Positions 37,512-45,418 of a DNA stretch of 64,000 nt are shown here, one piece after another; position 1 is the first letter of the stretch; every line of letters starts with the position of its first letter. Source of the DNA: Bacteroidaceae bacterium (lineage in GTDB: Bacteria; Bacteroidota; Bacteroidia; Bacteroidales; Bacteroidaceae). The notes under the pieces were generated by a model, which was not told where the DNA came from, searched no databases, and saw only the letters and a program-made list of their open reading frames with translations. The position numbers and the translations under genes were made by a program. The stretch lies in assembly GCA_017469925.1 (NCBI GenBank), contig JAFUFK010000005.1, positions 62,001 to 126,000 of the forward strand, given 5' to 3'.

Positions 37512-38237
37512 ATGAAACGGACGACACCCCTATTGATGATGCTGCTGTTCGGTCTCACGGCCGCATGGACGAGCGTGCAGAGTTACCGCATCACGCAGCG
37601 CGAGATTACGAACCAACTGACCGAGGCCCTGCTCCTTACGCAGGCAGACATGCCCGCCGACTGGCTTTCGACCGACACCATACGGCAGTTCCGCGGGCAC
37701 ATCCGGCAGGCTGAACTTAGGGAGAAGGCCGGGCTGGCGTTCTATACGGGCGAGGCCGACGACAGGCTGGCGGGGCTGCAAAGTCGGGAACTCCAGCTCT
37801 CGTCGTCGGTGCGTGCGCGCGGCTACCTCACCTATTCCGGCTGGCAGGTGTGGCGCATGTCCGACCAGCGCCTTACTGCCCTGCTGGCGCTGCTGATGCT
37901 GGCCAGCATGGCCTGGTCGCTGGGGGGAATCCGCCGGAGATACGGCGGACACGGTGGCCCGTCGCCCCACCTTTCGTTCCGTATGTCGCCATTGAGTGGC
38001 GACAAACAGAACAGCCTTCGCCTCACACCGATGCAGGAGCAACTCGTCAGCCTGCTGATGTCGGCGCCGGAGCGTTGCATGAGCAAGCAGGACATCTGCC
38101 AGGCCTTGTGGCCCGGAAAGCCCGATGCCAGCGAGACGTTGTACACGCTTGTGCGGCGCACGAAGCAGGCCCTGGAGCCCGAAGGGCGCATCAGCATCGC
38201 CTCGGAGCGCGGCCGTTCGTATCGCATCGTTATGTAA
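37512..38237 (+). CDS. Membrane-bound winged-helix transcriptional regulator
   Basis: A 241-residue protein with an N-terminal membrane segment (about 7-25), an extracytoplasmic region of about 90 residues, a second membrane segment (about 118-138) and a cytoplasmic OmpR/PhoB-type winged helix (about 165-241: LTPMQEQLVSLLMSAP...DICQALWPGKPDASETLYTLV). This layout, a sensor loop outside and a DNA-binding domain inside with no kinase, resembles ToxR/CadC-type one-component regulators. The next gene encodes an outer-membrane barrel and has its own promoter, so it is the likely target (inference). The ligand is unknown. Confidence 0.82.
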   Translation: MKRTTPLLMMLLFGLTAAWTSVQSYRITQREITNQLTEALLLTQADMPADWLSTDTIRQFRGHIRQAELREKAGLAFYTGEADDRLAGLQSRELQLSSSVRARGYLTYSGWQVWRMSDQRLTALLALLMLASMAWSLGGIRRRYGGHGGPSPHLSFRMSPLSGDKQNSLRLTPMQEQLVSLLMSAPERCMSKQDICQALWPGKPDASETLYTLVRRTKQALEPEGRISIASERGRSYRIVM

Positions 38238-38272
38238 GTTGAAAATTGAAAATTGAAAGTTGAAAGTTCTTT
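38238..38272. repeat. Heptamer array after the winged-helix gene
   Basis: Five 7-base units, GTTGAAA, ATTGAAA, ATTGAAA, GTTGAAA, GTTCTTT, beginning on the base after the stop codon. Confidence 0.75.
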
Positions 38273-38364
38273 AACCCGTCGTTCCGGCGGTTTCATTATT
38301 TCCCCATTTCATCGAGGTTTTAGGCATTGTCAGTGAAATGTCAGACTAATGTCAGCGAATATTC

Positions 38365-38395
38365 TTGGTGACGCGGTGGCAAGGTCGTAACTTTG
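38365..38395 (+). promoter_or_regulatory. Promoter for the outer-membrane barrel gene
   Basis: TTG at 38365-38367, a 20-bp spacer and TAACTTTG at 38388-38395; the ATG follows at 38423. Confidence 0.72.
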
Positions 38396-38422
38396 CCCCC
38401 GCAAAACAATATTCGCAATAGG

Positions 38423-40630
38423 ATGAAGACATTAGTTACAGCCCTGATGGCCCTGACCACGTTGGGAGCATGGGCACAGACACAGGAGGAGAAGGCCGAT
38501 TCCCTGCAGGAGGAACGGCGCGACAGCATCCAGTTGGAGGCCGAACTGCCGACCGTAGCCATCACGGCACAGCGGCAGTTGGTGACGCAGGACATCGACC
38601 GCATAGGCTACGACGTCTCGGCCGATGAGGACAGCCGTACGCACAGCGTCCTCGATATGCTTCGCAAGGTGCCTTTCGTGACTGTCGACGGCGAGGAGAA
38701 TATCCTGGTGAAGGGTTCCTCGGCTTTTAAGATTTACAAGAACGGGCGCTTCGATCCCACGCTCACGAAGAACGCGCGCGAAGTCCTGCGCTCCATGCCG
38801 GCAACGATGGTGCGTCGCATCGAGGTCATCACGTCGCCGGGGGCCAAGGAAGACGCCGAAGGCACGGAGGCGATACTGAACATCGTGCTCATGGACGGCA
38901 GGCACATGGAGGGGATGACGGGGAGCCTGTCGGCCAACATCAATACCCTGCTGCACCCGAATGCCAGCGCTTACCTGATGACGCAGGCGGGACGGCTGAC
39001 CACGAGCCTGAACTATGGCTACGGAGGGATGTCGAAGCGCGAGACCCAGGGCTACTACGACGGCTGGATGGACTATGCGGAGACGGGCCACCACGTCGCG
39101 AGCCAGAGTCGGCAGCAGTCGCCGGGCAGCGTGCACAACGTCAGCCTCGACATGAGCCTGGAACTGGACACGCTGAACCTCATCTCCGCGTCCCTGGGCG
39201 GCTACTTCTACGACCTCAACGTACAGGGCGACTCGCACTGGGCCATGACCGACGCGACGGGCGCACCCCTGTATTCCTATTCCTCGCACTTCTGGATGCC
39301 CGACTACATGCACCAGTCGTGGCAGGGGCGGGCCGACTACGAACGGCGCACGCGGCGCAAGGACGAGCGACTGACCCTCTCCTACATGCTGGCCCTGACG
39401 CGCCAGCGCACCGACGACGAGACTACGTACTCCGACCTCTGCGACGTGCCCTTCACGTACACGGGCCTGCTCAGCCGCAGCCGTGAGCACTTCACGGAGC
39501 ATACGTGGCAACTCGACTGGCTGCGTCCGTTCTCACATGGTCACCAACTGGAGACGGGAGGGAAGTATATCTGCCGCCTGAACCATAGCACGAACGAGCA
39601 GGACTATCAGGGGACACCGGACACTACGCGCACGACCTTCCGCCACCGCACCCACGTCGCTGCCCTCTACGGCGACTATACCTACCGCCGTAAGCACCTG
39701 TCCTTGCGGACCGGGCTCCGCTACGAGTACAGCCGCATGGTGGGGTGGGGCATCCGCCATCGTCTGCACGACCTCGTCCCACGCGCCGTACTCCACTGGC
39801 GCATGTCCGACCGCCAGAGCCTGAAACTTGAGTACGTCACCACCATGAGCCGCCCGGGCATCGCCTACCTCAACCCCGCCGTCGAGCGCTCACCCTTCCG
39901 AGTCCGCCAGGGCAACGCCGCCTTGCGCAGCAGCCGACAGCAGAGCCTATACCTTATATATATGTATATGGGCCGCCGCCTGACCCTCAACCTTGCGCCG
40001 GCGGTGAAGTGGAGCCACGACGGCATCGGCCCGGTGCTGACCACCCAGGGCGACGTCCACTACCAGACCTACGGCAACGTCATCGACCACCGTCGCCTGC
40101 AACTTGAGGGCTACCTCCAGTGGCGACCGTGGGAAAAGACCACGGTCGCCGTGAACGCAAACCTGGGACAAGACCGCTACGCGAACGGGCAGTTGGCCTT
40201 GCACGACGGGCAGTCCGGCCTCCGCCTCTCGCGCTTCTCCGGCTTCGTCTACGGCTACGTGCAGCAGAAGGTCTGGTGGCGTCTGCAACTGACACTGGCT
40301 GGTTACGGCCAGGTGGGCCACGCCATCGCCGGCGTATACGGTTACGACGACCCGTGGTGGGCGGGCAGCATGAGCCTGCAACGCTCGTTCCTGCGCGACG
40401 ACCGCCTCAGCCTTCGCCTCTCGGCCAACCTGCCCTTCACCGCCTACAAGGGCTACACGAATCATGTCATTCAGGGCGATTACACGCAGACGAGCCATCA
40501 ACGCAGCCGCAGCCGCTCGTTCTTGCTCTCCCTCACCTACCGCTTCGGACAACTCAAGGCCCACATGCGCAAGGCCGAGACCAGTATCGAGAACGACGAC
40601 ATCGTCGGGGGGATAACGAAGGGAAATTAG
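38423..40630 (+). CDS. Outer-membrane beta-barrel protein of the TonB-receptor superfamily
   Basis: 735 residues from the ATG at 38423, with a signal peptide ending near GAWAQ. After a short Gln/Glu/Asp-rich segment a plug-like domain is seen (about 60-160: SVLDMLRKVPFVTVDG, IKVKGS-like and RRIEVITSPGAKEDAEGTEAILNIV), then a long barrel rich in alternating aromatic strands and ending with SRSRSFLLSLTYRFGQ. A typical carboxypeptidase-like N-terminal domain and an obvious TonB box are not seen, resembling the OMP_b-brl_3 group. It probably imports or senses an unknown ligand. It lies beside the membrane-bound regulator gene. Confidence 0.85.
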   Translation: MKTLVTALMALTTLGAWAQTQEEKADSLQEERRDSIQLEAELPTVAITAQRQLVTQDIDRIGYDVSADEDSRTHSVLDMLRKVPFVTVDGEENILVKGSSAFKIYKNGRFDPTLTKNAREVLRSMPATMVRRIEVITSPGAKEDAEGTEAILNIVLMDGRHMEGMTGSLSANINTLLHPNASAYLMTQAGRLTTSLNYGYGGMSKRETQGYYDGWMDYAETGHHVASQSRQQSPGSVHNVSLDMSLELDTLNLISASLGGYFYDLNVQGDSHWAMTDATGAPLYSYSSHFWMPDYMHQSWQGRADYERRTRRKDERLTLSYMLALTRQRTDDETTYSDLCDVPFTYTGLLSRSREHFTEHTWQLDWLRPFSHGHQLETGGKYICRLNHSTNEQDYQGTPDTTRTTFRHRTHVAALYGDYTYRRKHLSLRTGLRYEYSRMVGWGIRHRLHDLVPRAVLHWRMSDRQSLKLEYVTTMSRPGIAYLNPAVERSPFRVRQGNAALRSSRQQSLYLIYMYMGRRLTLNLAPAVKWSHDGIGPVLTTQGDVHYQTYGNVIDHRRLQLEGYLQWRPWEKTTVAVNANLGQDRYANGQLALHDGQSGLRLSRFSGFVYGYVQQKVWWRLQLTLAGYGQVGHAIAGVYGYDDPWWAGSMSLQRSFLRDDRLSLRLSANLPFTAYKGYTNHVIQGDYTQTSHQRSRSRSFLLSLTYRFGQLKAHMRKAETSIENDDIVGGITKGN

Positions 40631-40659
40631 GATTTATGACAACGAAATTTATTTTTTTC

Positions 40660-41020
40660 AACAACGAATTTAACGAATTAAACGAATTAAAGATATGGGA
40701 TTAAAACACAGATTACACAGATTTCACAGATTAAGAATACTATTTTTCAACAACGAATTACACGAATTTCACGAATTATGGATGTGGTATTTAAACACAG
40801 ATTACACAGATTTCACAGATTAAGAATACTATTTTTCAACAACGAATTACACGAATTTCACGAATTAATTAAGTATTTGTTTGCGATAAAGGCCGTAAGG
40901 CCAATTCGTGAAATTCGTGTAATTCGTGGTTAAATAAAATAAAGTTAATTCGTTTAATTCGTTAAATTCGTTGTTAAATGAAATAAAGATAATCTGTGAA
41001 ATCCGTGTAATCTGTGTTGA
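40660..41020. repeat. Dense block of interleaved direct and inverted repeats
   Basis: Three unit types, each built of three near-copies of a 9-10 base word. A: three ACGAATT words with ATTTA/TTAAA spacers (40660-40689). B: three ACAGATT words (40704-40733 and 40793-40822). C: three ACGAATT words with CAC/TTCAC spacers (40749-40778 and 40838-40867). The segment 40704-40778 is repeated perfectly (75 bp) at 40793-40867. On the other side of a small GGCC-GTAA-GGCC hairpin (40891-40902) come inverted copies: C at 40902-40931, A at 40945-40974 and B at 40990-41018. The transcript or either DNA strand could fold into a very long cruciform. It occupies the gap between the barrel gene and the next gene and contains no credible coding frame. 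Confidence 0.9.
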
Positions 41021-41046
41021 AATGTCAGTTTAATAGTTGTTTAGAT

Positions 41047-41613
41047 ATGAAGAGTTTATGCATTACATTCCTGTGTCTGGTGCTGTTGGCGGCGGTGCTT
41101 GCCGCACTGAACCACCATCGTGAGCACAGCCACGACGAGGACACGTACCTCGAAGGTCTGGAGCATCGGCTCCAGTGTGCCGACTGGCAGGAGTACACCG
41201 ACCCGACCTACGGCTACCGTATGCGCTATCCCTCGTGCTTCCTGCCCGCCGAGGCCGAGGGCGAGGGGGCCGTGCGCTTCGCCTACGTCGAGGAGATGCC
41301 GCTGCGCCAGGTCCAGTACATGACCCTGGAGGTCGATACCGAGGTCCTGCGCGACACCCTCGACCCCTACGCCGAGATGCGCCGTCGGGCCCAGGACATC
41401 GGCGGTGTCTGTCTGCGCCGAAGTCCCACGGAGTACCTCATGACTGCCCTCTTGAAGAGCCGCGACCCCCACGTCACCGCCTACCACATGCAGGCGAAGT
41501 ACGTCCTCCGCCAGCGCATCTGGTTCGTCCAGACCCTGCTCTATCCCGAGGACTTCGCCCCGGCCGTCGGCCGCCTTGTCCACGAGGTCGAGGCCTGGCA
41601 ACCGTGGGAGTAG
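41047..41613 (+). CDS. Small membrane-anchored protein of unknown function
   Basis: 188 residues from the ATG at 41047. One N-terminal hydrophobic segment (about 5-22) with a signal-anchor look is followed by an acidic, His-containing stretch (HHREHSHDEDTY) and a compact domain of about 140 residues with DPTYGYRMRYPSCFLPAE and ending in VHEVEAWQPWE. I do not recognise the family; the YGYRMRYPS motif resembles the start of lipoprotein domains that read as YGFSIRYPS-like in other bacteria, but this is only a resemblance. It sits between the large repeat block and an ECF sigma factor gene. Confidence 0.72.
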   Translation: MKSLCITFLCLVLLAAVLAALNHHREHSHDEDTYLEGLEHRLQCADWQEYTDPTYGYRMRYPSCFLPAEAEGEGAVRFAYVEEMPLRQVQYMTLEVDTEVLRDTLDPYAEMRRRAQDIGGVCLRRSPTEYLMTALLKSRDPHVTAYHMQAKYVLRQRIWFVQTLLYPEDFAPAVGRLVHEVEAWQPWE

Positions 41614-41715
41614 CATCGCAAGTCCAAGTTTTTTTTGCCTCATCCGCTATTTTTTTCAATTTTCACCGACATATTCTCGTTATACCTGTGTATATAAGGG
41701 TAGAAAGGCAGAACG

Positions 41716-42267
41716 ATGGAAGACCTGGAACAACGAATGATAGATGCGGCCCGAAGGGGCCAGGCCGAGGGCTACGGGTACCTGATGACGAGGTACGGCC
41801 GTCGGGTACATCTGCTCGTGAGCCAGGTGATACGGGACGCCCGCGACGCGGAGGAGGTGGCGCAGGATGCCTTCGTCCGGGCCTTCGACAGGCTGGAGGC
41901 GTTCGACCCGGGGCGGGGCAGTTTCGCGACATGGATAGGGCGCATAGCCTGGAACTTGGCGCTGAACGCCGCGCGGGGGCAGGGCGACAAGGGGCTAGAG
42001 TTCCTAGACAATCTAGATAATCTAGAGAGACTAGATGGACTAGACAATCTAGGAAATCTAGACCATCTAGAAGAGACCGAGCGCCTCGCGCTGCTGGACA
42101 GGGCCATCGACCGCCTGCGCCCCGAGGAGCGGACGCTGCTGCACCTGCGCTACTACGACGGGCGGTCGCTCCAGGAAATCGCCGAGGTCATGCAGACGGC
42201 GACGGGGCCCCTGGCCAGCAGGCTGCAACGAATCAGACAGAAACTCAGTAAACTCATAGGCTTATGA
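41716..42267 (+). CDS. ECF-family RNA polymerase sigma factor with a repeat-built linker
   Basis: A 183-residue sigma-70 family protein. Region 2 spans about residues 12-85 (RDAEEVAQDAFVRAFDRLEAF...FATWIGRIAWN), and region 4 about 125-180 (LRPEERTLLHLRYYDGRSLQEIAEVM). Between them, where ECF factors have a variable linker, is LEFLDNLDNLERLDGLDNL..., encoded by nine CTAG words spaced exactly 9 bp apart. It overlaps the next gene by ATGA, and that gene encodes the probable anti-sigma factor. It likely responds to an envelope signal. Confidence 0.92.
   Translation: MEDLEQRMIDAARRGQAEGYGYLMTRYGRRVHLLVSQVIRDARDAEEVAQDAFVRAFDRLEAFDPGRGSFATWIGRIAWNLALNAARGQGDKGLEFLDNLDNLERLDGLDNLGNLDHLEETERLALLDRAIDRLRPEERTLLHLRYYDGRSLQEIAEVMQTATGPLASRLQRIRQKLSKLIGL
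41995..42070 (+). repeat. 9-bp array with CTAG at every unit, inside the sigma factor gene
   Basis: CTAG occurs at 41995, 42004, 42013, 42022, 42031, 42040, 42049, 42058 and 42067, a strict 9-bp period; the common unit is CTAGACAAT. Being a multiple of three, copy-number change would lengthen or shorten the linker by Leu-Asp-Asn triplets without a frameshift. Confidence 0.92.
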
Positions 42268-42980
42268 AAGAGACGATGGACAAACCGAATGACGGACTCC
42301 GGCGCACAGCCGCAGGGCGACGCGAGGGCGACCTCGACGACCTGCTGCGCGAAGCCCTGGAGCGGCGGGCCGAGAGGGTTCCGGCCCTGTCGGACGACTT
42401 TCAGGACAGGGTGATGGCACGGATAAGGCCCCTGTCCAACTCCCCTCGAGGGGAGGAGGGCCGAGGCCAGCGCCGCTGGTGGATGGTGTCCCCGGCCATC
42501 GGGGTGGCAGCGGCCGTCGTTGTCGGGCTGTTCTTCCTTTGGCAAGAGCCGAAGGGCGGGGCGAACGGGTTTGACGGGCACGATGAGTCGGCGGCCCGTG
42601 TTGTGGCCACGGAGGGCGAGAGGCCGGGCGGTGAGGCGGCAACGCCGGCGGGGAGGGCGGAAACATCGGCGGGAAAACCGCCGACCACACTGCCCTTGGT
42701 CGCCGAGGCCCCCGCGCCTGTCCCCTCCCAACAAGGGAGAGCCGGGGGTGGGACCCCTGGGAGGACCGGGGGGGAGCCTGCCAAGAGGGCAGGGGATGGT
42801 GCCCCTAGGAGGGCCGGGGGAAAGTCGGCCAAGAGGGTGGGGGGCGACCCCGTGTCTGCCGCCTCTGTTGCCGACCTCTACGCCACCATCGACCTGATGA
42901 CCGACCAGGCACTACGCGATGCCGAGCGCCTGGCGATAGAGACCCTCTCGCGCAATGTCGCTGCCGATACGCCGTCTTAG
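42264..42980 (+). CDS. Probable anti-sigma factor, single-pass membrane protein with low-complexity periplasmic part
   Basis: 238 residues starting in an ATGA overlap with the sigma gene. The N-terminal 60 residues are charged and helical (DLDDLLREALERRAERVP) and would bind the sigma factor; one membrane segment follows (about 76-92). The rest is Gly/Ala/Pro/Arg-rich and repetitive (GGEPAKRAGD, GGKSAKRVGGD). No zinc-binding HxxxCxxC is seen. Two palindromic GC-rich elements lie inside the gene: CTCCCCTCGAGGGGAG at 42440-42455, just before the membrane segment, and a relative of the oadB repeat at about 42721-42755. The assignment rests on gene order and topology. Confidence 0.7.
   Translation: MKETMDKPNDGLRRTAAGRREGDLDDLLREALERRAERVPALSDDFQDRVMARIRPLSNSPRGEEGRGQRRWWMVSPAIGVAAAVVVGLFFLWQEPKGGANGFDGHDESAARVVATEGERPGGEAATPAGRAETSAGKPPTTLPLVAEAPAPVPSQQGRAGGGTPGRTGGEPAKRAGDGAPRRAGGKSAKRVGGDPVSAASVADLYATIDLMTDQALRDAERLAIETLSRNVAADTPS
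42440..42755. repeat. Palindromic GC-rich elements inside the anti-sigma gene
   Basis: A perfect 16-bp palindrome lies at 42440-42455. A second element from 42721 (CCCCTCCCAACAAGGGAG then GGGGGTGGG) aligns with the one in the oadB leader at 425-461, and the shared ACAAGGGAG core is read in the same frame in both genes, giving QGR. Confidence 0.75.
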
Positions 42981-43064
42981 TGCATAGTTCACAGTTCATA
43001 GTTCATAGTTCATAGTTCATAATGCATAATTCTTCATTCTTCTTTCTTGATTCTTAATTAATAT
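42981..43064. repeat. Array of twelve heptamers before the large exported protein gene
   Basis: Twelve consecutive 7-base units in strict register from the base after the anti-sigma stop: TGCATAG, TTCACAG, TTCATAG three times, TTCATAA, TGCATAA, TTCTTCA, TTCTTCT, TTCTTGA, TTCTTAA, TTAATAT. It fills nearly the whole 88-bp gap. Confidence 0.85.
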
Positions 43065-43068
43065 AGAC

Positions 43069-45123
43069 ATGAAACGCCTAATCTTTCTTCTCTTAACTTT
43101 CAACTTTCAACTTTCAACTTTCAACTCCCTTCGGGCTCAACCCCACGTCGATGCCGCCTTCCGTGCACTGGCCTTGGAGGCCACCGGCGGGGAGATGGCG
43201 GAGGAAAAGGTGCATTCCTCGGCCACGGATGCCCGGTTTACGCTCAAGATGCACGTGCCCTTCTACCTCCGACCCGAGCAACAAGGGCTGCTGACGGCCG
43301 TGTATGAGGCCATGGAGACCGACCGCGCGACGCGCACACAATACTACCTTCAGGACGCCTTCTCGGCCCGGCAGCGGCCCATCCGCATGGACACGCCCCA
43401 CCAGTCGTCGTACTGGCTGACCGACGAGTCCTCGAACGTCTTGTGGGGAGGCTTCTTCGTCGAGGCCGACGAGGAGGTGGACCTGCCGACCACGGTCCTG
43501 GCCCCCGGGCAGTCGCGTCCCACGCTTTACCGCTACTACTTCCTGTCCTACCAGATCGAGGGCGATGGCATGATGTCGGGATTCATCGAGCGCATCACCT
43601 TCGACGCCGATACGCAGGAGCCGCACATCCAGCCGGTCGGCCGGCCGAAGTACCAGCCCCTCGTCGACGCCATCACGGCCTTCGGTGCCGACCCGAATGT
43701 GCAGTTGCGCCGCAACCTCAGCGAACGCCGCGCCGCAGCCACGGGACAGTGGACCCACATCCACTCGACCCTGGGCTTCAACCTGCCCCTCGAGGACGAG
43801 GCACGTCTGCTGGGACCGCTCTGGAAGGCCTTCCTCCAGGAGGAGCAACACGCCTACCGTTTCCTGAACAAACCCGCGGGGCAGGTGGCCAGCGACGTGC
43901 AGATCGTCTGCGACGAACAGGGACATACCATCGGACTGGGCAGCCAGCAGGGCTGGAACATCGTGTACGTGTACTTCAACGACGAGGACTTCCCGCGCAA
44001 CCGCTACGTCTATGCCCTGTGGTACAAGGCGGACGTGCCCCGCCAGCGCATCGTGGGCGAACTCATCAAGATCAACACCCTGCGCCCCGAAGGCGGTACC
44101 GTGCAGTGGCCCTTCGTGCAGACGACGGTGCCCACATACCTGTGGCGCATGACCGTCAACCCCTACGACTATCGGGTGCAGGAACAGGACGTCGTCGCCC
44201 CCTCCTCCTACCGTATGGAGCCCGACGTCGCTCGCATGCAAGCCATACTCCAGGACCTTCCCGGCCTCGACCTCCAGCCCCTGCGCGTCATGCTCGACAC
44301 CCTGATGGCCGGGCGTGTGCGGCAAATCGACGCCTTCAACGTGGAGATGCTGGACATACAAGACCGCTATCGCGAGTCGCTCGAGGGGCTTCGCGACATG
44401 CAGAAACTGAACATCGACGCCCAGGAGTACAAGCGCATGACGCCCCAGGAACGTATCGACTACAACAACCGGGCCAGGGAGGAGTACCAGGCAGAGTTGG
44501 ACCGATTGAACGAGATGTACTCGGAGTACGTAGTCAACATCGTCCGACGTCATAACACCCAGGACTACGGCATCTTCCGCCGCGACTCCCTGCCCAGCGA
44601 CGTGTTCCGCGCGACATTCGGCATCCTCGTCATGGCCTACCGGGGCGACGGCTCCGAACACGATGCCCTGGTGGCCGAGCGCCTGCGCCAGATGGCCGAG
44701 ATGGCCGGCGACGAAGCCTCGCGCCCCGTCCGCCTGGGTATGCTTCAGAAACTCGACAGCCTCGCGAACCTGCCCCATCCGAACCTGCCCCGCAACATCG
44801 TCAGCGTGCCGCAGGAGAGCCTCGCCGAAGCGGTCATGGCCCTCGATGTCCGGCCCGACAAGCCGCACGCCTCCACCGAGCCACCGTCGTCACCGCTGTT
44901 CCTTGTCGGCAAGAAAGTCCGGCTACCCAACGGCCAGATTGCCGTACACTCCTTGGACAAGACCACGCTCACGCTGCCCAACGGCGACACCATCCGTGCC
45001 GGAAAGATAACCGTCCACAACCGCAAGATGCGGAAGGCCGAACGCCGCCTCCGGCGAGCCGTGAAGCGAGCCAAACGGCGTTCTGAAAACATGCATCGCA
45101 TGATTGAACGGCGATGGAAGTAA
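43069..45123 (+). CDS. Large exported protein of unknown function, signal peptide encoded by a heptamer repeat
   Basis: 684 residues with a signal peptide ending near LRAQ. The middle part of the signal (TFNFQLSTFN) is encoded by AACTTTC repeats. The mature part is a mixed alpha/beta protein without recognised catalytic motifs; it has a helical, charged stretch (about 380-480, with YKRMTPQERIDYNNRAREEY), a short pair of LPNG repeats near residue 625-650 and a very basic C-terminal tail (RRLRRAVKRAKRR). No membrane anchor or sorting tail is seen. It follows the ECF sigma/anti-sigma pair and may be its target or effector (inference). The start at 43069 is the only ATG giving a signal peptide. 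Confidence 0.75.
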   Translation: MKRLIFLLLTFNFQLSTFNSLRAQPHVDAAFRALALEATGGEMAEEKVHSSATDARFTLKMHVPFYLRPEQQGLLTAVYEAMETDRATRTQYYLQDAFSARQRPIRMDTPHQSSYWLTDESSNVLWGGFFVEADEEVDLPTTVLAPGQSRPTLYRYYFLSYQIEGDGMMSGFIERITFDADTQEPHIQPVGRPKYQPLVDAITAFGADPNVQLRRNLSERRAAATGQWTHIHSTLGFNLPLEDEARLLGPLWKAFLQEEQHAYRFLNKPAGQVASDVQIVCDEQGHTIGLGSQQGWNIVYVYFNDEDFPRNRYVYALWYKADVPRQRIVGELIKINTLRPEGGTVQWPFVQTTVPTYLWRMTVNPYDYRVQEQDVVAPSSYRMEPDVARMQAILQDLPGLDLQPLRVMLDTLMAGRVRQIDAFNVEMLDIQDRYRESLEGLRDMQKLNIDAQEYKRMTPQERIDYNNRAREEYQAELDRLNEMYSEYVVNIVRRHNTQDYGIFRRDSLPSDVFRATFGILVMAYRGDGSEHDALVAERLRQMAEMAGDEASRPVRLGMLQKLDSLANLPHPNLPRNIVSVPQESLAEAVMALDVRPDKPHASTEPPSSPLFLVGKKVRLPNGQIAVHSLDKTTLTLPNGDTIRAGKITVHNRKMRKAERRLRRAVKRAKRRSENMHRMIERRWK
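43095..43126 (+). repeat. AACTTTC heptamer tract inside the signal peptide
   Basis: Four exact AACTTTC units from 43095 to 43122 plus a partial fifth. The period of 7 is not a multiple of three, so gain or loss of one unit would shift the frame only nine codons after the start. Confidence 0.88.
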
Positions 45124-45246
45124 TCCCCATCTCATACCGTTAGGTTTGAGGTTTAGTAAATAAGTTTAGTTTCTCGTGCCCCGCGGCCTGCGATAGGTAG
45201 CGGGGTACTTTATTGTCTGTTTATGATAGGCGAACCATGCCATCGG

Positions 45247-45356
45247 GGTAGTACAGCCTCGGCGTCATGGTAGTACAGCCTTGGCGCGATGGTAGTACAA
45301 CCTCGGCATGATGGTTGTACAACCTCGGACACATGCTATATGCAATCTCGGCCATA
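45247..45356. repeat. Five 22-bp tandem repeats
   Basis: Units start at 45247, 45269, 45291, 45313 and 45335, with consensus GGTAGTACAGCCTCGGCNTNAT decaying to the right. The last unit runs into a terminator hairpin. There are no uniform spacers, so it is not a CRISPR array, and no credible protein is encoded. Confidence 0.82.
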
Positions 45357-45377
45357 AGGCTTATGCCCTATGGCCGA
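45348..45377. terminator. Hairpin between convergent genes
   Basis: TCGGCCATA (45348-45356) pairs perfectly with TATGGCCGA (45369-45377) around a GC-containing loop. It lies between the large exported protein gene and folE and could serve both. Confidence 0.7.
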
Positions 45378-45418
45378 GGATTTATATTCTGGAGTTCTTG
45401 CTCCGGAAGGTCTGTCGC

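Noticed and set aside
40660-41020. CRISPR array
   Set aside because: Units differ in type, occur in both orientations and are not separated by unique spacers of constant length; no cas genes are present.
43114-44868. A 584-codon open frame on the minus strand
   Set aside because: It is antisense to the 684-residue exported protein, which has a signal peptide and normal composition; no promoter or recognised domain supports the antisense frame.
45247-45356. CRISPR array or minisatellite-coded protein
   Set aside because: Units are adjacent without spacers and no frame with coding character spans them.
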